Positions 59,990 to 64,000 of a stretch of 64,000 bases of DNA are shown here, piece by piece. The DNA lies in contig NW_020312894.1 in NCBI RefSeq assembly GCF_003265705.1, forward strand, positions 6,145,716 through 6,209,715. Reading direction: 5' to 3'. The position numbers were made by a program, and so were the translations under genes. The notes beneath the pieces are model-generated. The model was not told the DNA's origin, searched no databases, and worked only from the letters and a program-made list of their open reading frames with translations. Within the stretch, counting starts at the first letter, position 1; each line of letters opens with the position of its first letter. The DNA is from Callorhinus ursinus. Taxonomy: Eukaryota > Chordata > Mammalia > Carnivora > Otariidae.

Positions 59990-61110
59990 TTGTGTATAGA
60001 CTATTTCTTAAAGCAGTTTTAGGTTCACAGCAAATTTGAGAGAAAGTTACAGAGATTTCCCACATATCCCACATCCCACACATGCACAACCTCCCCTGCT
60101 GTCGACATCCCCACCTGAGGGGTACATTTGTCACAGTCTGTGAACCTACATTGATATGTTATAATCACACAAAGTCTGTAGTTTACGTTAGGGTTCACTC
60201 TTGGTGCTGTACATTCTATGGGTTGGGACAAATGTATAATGACATGTATCCACCGTTCTAGTATCAGAGAGAATAGTTGCGCTGCTCAAAAAATCCCCTG
60301 TGCTCTGCCTATTCATCTCTCCCTCCCACTAAGCCCTGTCAACCACTGATCATTTTACTGTCTCCATAGTTTTGCCATTTTTGGAATGTCCTATAGTTGG
60401 AACCATACAGTATGTGGTCTTTTCAGATTGGCTCTTTCCACTTAGCAATATGCATTTAAGATTCCTCTGTGTCTTTTCATGACTTGATAGCTCATTTGTT
60501 TTTAGCACTGAATAATACTCTATTGTCTGGACGGACCACGGTTTCCTCCGCTCACCGACTGAAGGACATCTCGGTTGCTTCTAAGTTTTGGCAATTATAA
60601 ACAAAGCAGCTATAAACATCTGTGCACAGGTGTTTGTGGGGATGTAAGTTTTCAGCTCCTTTGGAGAGATACCAAGGAGTGGAATTGCTAGGTCACGTGG
60701 TCAGAGTATGTTTAGTTTTTGTTGGTTTGTTTGTTTACTTTCACAGAAAGCTTTCCCAGAGTATGTTTAGTTTTGTAAGAAGCTGCCAGACTGTCTTCCA
60801 GAGTGGCTGTACCATTTTGCTTTCCCACCAGCAACGAAGGAGAGCTTCTGCTGCTCCGCGGCTCACTAGCATTTGGTGTGGTCAGCCTTCTGGATTTGGG
60901 CCATTCTAATGGGTGTGTAGTTGTTTTAATTTGCAATTCCCTGATGACAATAGGACATGGAATATTCTTCCGGATGCTTATTTGCCAGCTGTGTGTCTTC
61001 TTTGGTGGGGTGTCTCTTAAGGTGTTGGCCCATTTTTAATGGTGTTGTTTGTTTTCTTCTTGTCAAGTTTTAAGAGTTGTTTGTGTATTTTGGATAACAG
61101 GAGAGAATGT
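59990..61110 (-). mobile_element. Old L1, 3' portion, antisense
   Basis: Starts with CAGTTTTAGGTTCACAGC and the CCCACATATCCC block. It continues through GAACCATACAGTATGTGG, CAGAGTGGCTGTACC and GTTTTAAGAGTTGTTTGTGTATTTTGG. It hosts the 37-nt micro-insertion at 60720. Confidence 0.82.
60720..60756 (-). mobile_element. 37-nt A-tailed micro-insertion with 18-bp target duplication
   Basis: The direct repeat CAGAGTATGTTTAGTTTT occurs at 60702-60719 and 60757-60774. The 37 bases between are absent from ordinary L1 sequence, which surrounds the site. On the minus strand the insert reads GGAAAGCTTTCTGTGAAAGT and then an A-rich AAACAAACAAACC tail. This looks like a very short 5'-truncated retro-insertion. 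The source RNA was not recognised. Confidence 0.75.
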
Positions 61111-61924
61111 TTTTATCCAGATGGGGAGGACGTGAGGAGGAGCCAAGAAGATCCCGAGCACCACTAGGGCGGGATACGTTTGAAGTGTCAGCGGGACCTT
61201 CCAGGGCAGTCGGCGAGCTGGAGATTGGGCCCGTGAATCTAGAGCTCAGGAGAATGTTCTGGGCTACAGGTGTGGTTGGGGGCTTCTTCCTAGAGTTGGA
61301 GTTTTATGCTGCAGAAGAGCTTGAGAACGCCCAGGGAAAGAGACGGACAGGGACTGCAAAGGGTTGGGAAGCAAATGTTTGAGGTCTGGCCGGAGCAGAA
61401 GGATTTCCGCTCAGCGGTAGTGCTCAGACTACCCCAGCTTTCCTGTACTGGGGTCTTGGTGTCGCCTGAGCTGTGCCATGTACAGTAGGGCTTTCATCCC
61501 TTTACTGCTCCCTCAAAGGCCATGAGGTGGGAACATTGTTTACCTCCAGGTTCCAGGTAAACAGGTACAACAGGTAAACAGATTTGCTCCAAGCAACTGC
61601 TAGTTGTGGCGGAGGGGGGGGGGGCAGGCTTCGTGCTCACCCATCTGGCTGTGTTCCCCAGGCCTCCTGATGGCACATCCCAGGCCACTGTTGTTACCTT
61701 TACACTCAGATTCATTTGCTCCTGTTCTTGGTAACGACCATCTCACCTCCTGGACCCCAGGCTCAGAAGTCTGGGTCCTCTTTGAACTCCTTCCCTGTCC
61801 CTTGCTGCCCTATTCAGTCACTGGCAAAGCCCACAGTCTCCCACAGCTGTCCGCTGTCCTCCGCGTCCACCCCCACCACCCCCACCCAGGCTTTTATGGC
61901 TTCCATGAACTTCTATGCCAAGAT

Positions 61925-62290
61925 AGATTTATTTTCCTGACTATAAAACTAATACATTATAGGCAACTGAGAATAATAAAATGCAGAATAAAAAGCTTAA
62001 TAATCATTGTTGATACTTTGGTGAATTTGTTCCATTGTTTTTTATGCATATGTGCTTTTTCTTTTAAATAGTCGAGATCCTGCTACGTGTGTGATTTCCC
62101 TCTGGGTCTCTGCCACTTAGCACTGTGTCATAAATATTTCCTGATATTAACGGTACTTTACAAAGATCATTTTATTGACTGAAATGGTGTGTTTTCTGGA
62201 CCCATCATAGTTTATTTAACTATTTCTTCATTCTTGGCCCTTAAAGTTGTTACTCATTTTTCACCTTTTGGAATAATATTAATGTGGACA
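61925..62290 (-). mobile_element. Ancient LINE fragment (L1/HAL1-like), antisense
   Basis: ATAAAACTAATACATTATAGGC, then a TTTTTTATGCATATGTGC block and CCATCATAGTTTATTTAACTATTTC. Degraded; family uncertain. Confidence 0.5.
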
Positions 62291-62669
62291 CTGGGTGTGT
62301 AAGGCTTAGGAAGAAATCCTTTAACTGGCATGTCTGGGTCAGAGAGTATCGGCCTTTTTAGGGTTCTTGCAGCATGGTGCCAAGTTCAACTCCAGGAGAA
62401 GCCTAGGTGGAAGCTTCTTTTCTCAGGGTTGCGAAGGCCCTTTCTGTATGTGCTTGGCCAAGGTTAGGTACCAATCTACTAAGTTCTGCAAATTCCAGGA
62501 TGGAAAGTCCAGCCTTATGGTTTGAGCTGGATCTCTGTGATTGCTGGTGAGTGTCCATTTTTCCTGCTTCTCCTTGACCTTGGCTGTGGCTTTCCTGGTG
62601 ACCCCACCCCTCATGTCCTCCTCCTGTAGGGCCTCAGCAGCTAGACATTTGGGGCCAGATCACGCCCTG

Positions 62670-62840
62670 TTACAGGGCCCGTCTGCACGCTGTAGGGCGT
62701 TTAGCGGCACCCCTGGTCTCTGCCCACTTGGTGTCAATAGCCCTCCTCCCAGTTGTGACCAAACCAACATCTCCAGACACTGCTTGGTTGGGGGCATGTC
62801 AGAATCCCCTGTGGTTGCGAACGGTTGGCCCACACTATGC
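62670..62840 (-). mobile_element. MER20-type hAT relic
   Basis: TGTAGGGCGTTTAGCGGCACC near 62691, CCCTCCTCCCAGTTGTGACC near 62741 and ATCTCCAGACACTGC near 62769 follow the reverse MER20 consensus. Confidence 0.68.
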
Positions 62841-64000
62841 CCAAACCTCCTTACAGCCCGTGGTGATTGTGGACCGGCCTGCTCAGCTGTTCTCATTGCT
62901 CACCAGACTGACACGAGCCTCAGCGCATGGTCCAGCTGCATCTCCCAAGTACTCAACTCCCAGGACTTTTATGGCCTCTTAATATAATGTATTTGCTATT
63001 TGTGAGGACCATTTTCCTCCTCTAGATTACATGGCCCTTGAGCTCAGGATCCAGGTCTGAGTCTTGGCCTTGACCTCTCCACGGCTGTCGAGGAGCCGCA
63101 GAGCACAGAGCCCTTGCATGGGACCTGTGTGCTGGGTGGAGGGCAGGCCATTTTGATGATCCAACAAAGCTTTGCTGATGTCAGGGTTACTTAAAAGCCA
63201 GCTACCTTGTCTTTCCTCAAACCACCTCTCCCTGTGGCCATATCTAAAACCTCTCTGGCTAGGAAAGGGTGGGGAGCCATGTGAGATTCACTGTCCAGAG
63301 GTAGGTTGTAGAAAAGTGAAATGAAAACTATAGTATTCCCACTTGGTTTTAAACTTTAGCGGCAAAAAGTTTCCAACTATCATTTCCTCCAGGAACTCAT
63401 TAAGAGTAAGTATTATCATGGAACAACCTCTTTATTATCCTTTAGGTGGTCAGATTTAATGTTAAAAGAGAAAACATATGGACAGTGTTGCAAAAACATT
63501 TTGAAGGTTTTTGTTTTTTTCGTGTATGTTTTTTCATTTAGCTCTTGGTAAACCTTGATGGGATTGTGTTGTTTTCCCCATAATCTTGACTATGATGTTC
63601 AGATCATATGATCTCGAAAAGTTGTTCGTGTTAGCTACCCCAACTGTCTTTATGGAAAAAAATGTCCCCCCCCCCTTTTTTTTTCTCCTGAGTAATTCCC
63701 TTAGTTGTATGAGTGGCTTGTGTCCTCATGTTGTTTAGGAAATGGTCATTCTAATGGGTCATTTGCTCAGGTTTGCCAGGGATAAGGTTAAGAGACCTGG
63801 TTTCAGGGGCTGTGGCGGGCTGACAGGACACATGGTCTGATCTTTTAAATTAGGCAACTGCAAAGCTGCTGTCTATATCTGCCTGAGAAACGGTGATCAT
63901 CAGGAGGACCTAGCAGAAGAAAGACCCACGTGTGGGTGTGGGGATGAGACCCATCTGAGTTTCAGATCAGGCTCTGCTAGCTGCTGACCTTGTGTCACGA
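62841..64000. other. No gene seen at the right edge
   Basis: Unique intron-like sequence with short frames only. Confidence 0.55.

Noticed and set aside
1..64000. CRISPR arrays, operons, phage or plasmid modules
   Set aside because: None seen. Direct repeats are explained by target duplications, the microsatellite, the L1 tandem block and the gap artefact. The window is carnivore nuclear DNA.

Overview
This window is nuclear DNA from a mammal of the order Carnivora, most likely an arctoid caniform (bear, pinniped or mustelid relative). The evidence is at least ten tRNA-Lys-derived SINEC elements with the carnivore head (GGCGCCTGGGTGGCTCAG) and an arctoid-type body ending in AAATAAATAAAATC, plus carnivore-type L1 3' ends. 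None of the SINEs has the dog-specific SINEC_Cf head or the felid-type body. There are no bacterial genes, operons, CRISPR arrays or phage. Most of the window is intron and interspersed repeat.

One protein-coding gene is supported: part of a plus-strand gene that I recognise from memory as C10orf90 (FATS, fragile-site-associated tumour suppressor). Three exons lie at 39519-39608, 46421-46512 and 53950-55078. Each has an AG acceptor and a GT donor, and their phases join into one reading frame of about 436 codons. The large third exon carries a good in-frame ATG at 53977. Its donor leaves one base of a split codon, so the C-terminal part of the protein must be encoded beyond 64000. The 5' exon(s) and promoter were not identified.

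Layout: 1-5700 is unique sequence, an old antisense L1, MIR/L2 relics and a striking 33-nt tRNA-Gly 5'-half insertion at 3598-3630. From 5735 to 10830 lies an old antisense L1 carrying three SINEs. From 10970 to 18074 lies an essentially full-length antisense L1 with a perfect 20-bp target duplication and decayed ORF1 and ORF2. From 18095 to 34640 there is unique sequence alternating with old and younger L1 pieces. From 34640 to 36430 is a GC-richer unique patch. From 37.5 to 55.1 kb is the gene part of the window, with the three exons, MLT1 LTRs, MIR and MER5A relics, a CA microsatellite and a 100-N assembly gap at 49909-50008 whose two edges are identical for 44 bases. From 55.1 to 64 kb is intron with a SINE, an old L1 containing a second micro-insertion, a hAT relic and a MER20 relic.

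No new biological system was found. The best leads are the two micro-retroinsertions, the two short upstream exons of C10orf90, a paired CxxC motif in its large exon, the L1 with its internal tandem duplication and hairpin, and the assembly gap. Repeat family names are my recognition of consensus patterns by eye; their boundaries are approximate unless a target-site duplication is given.
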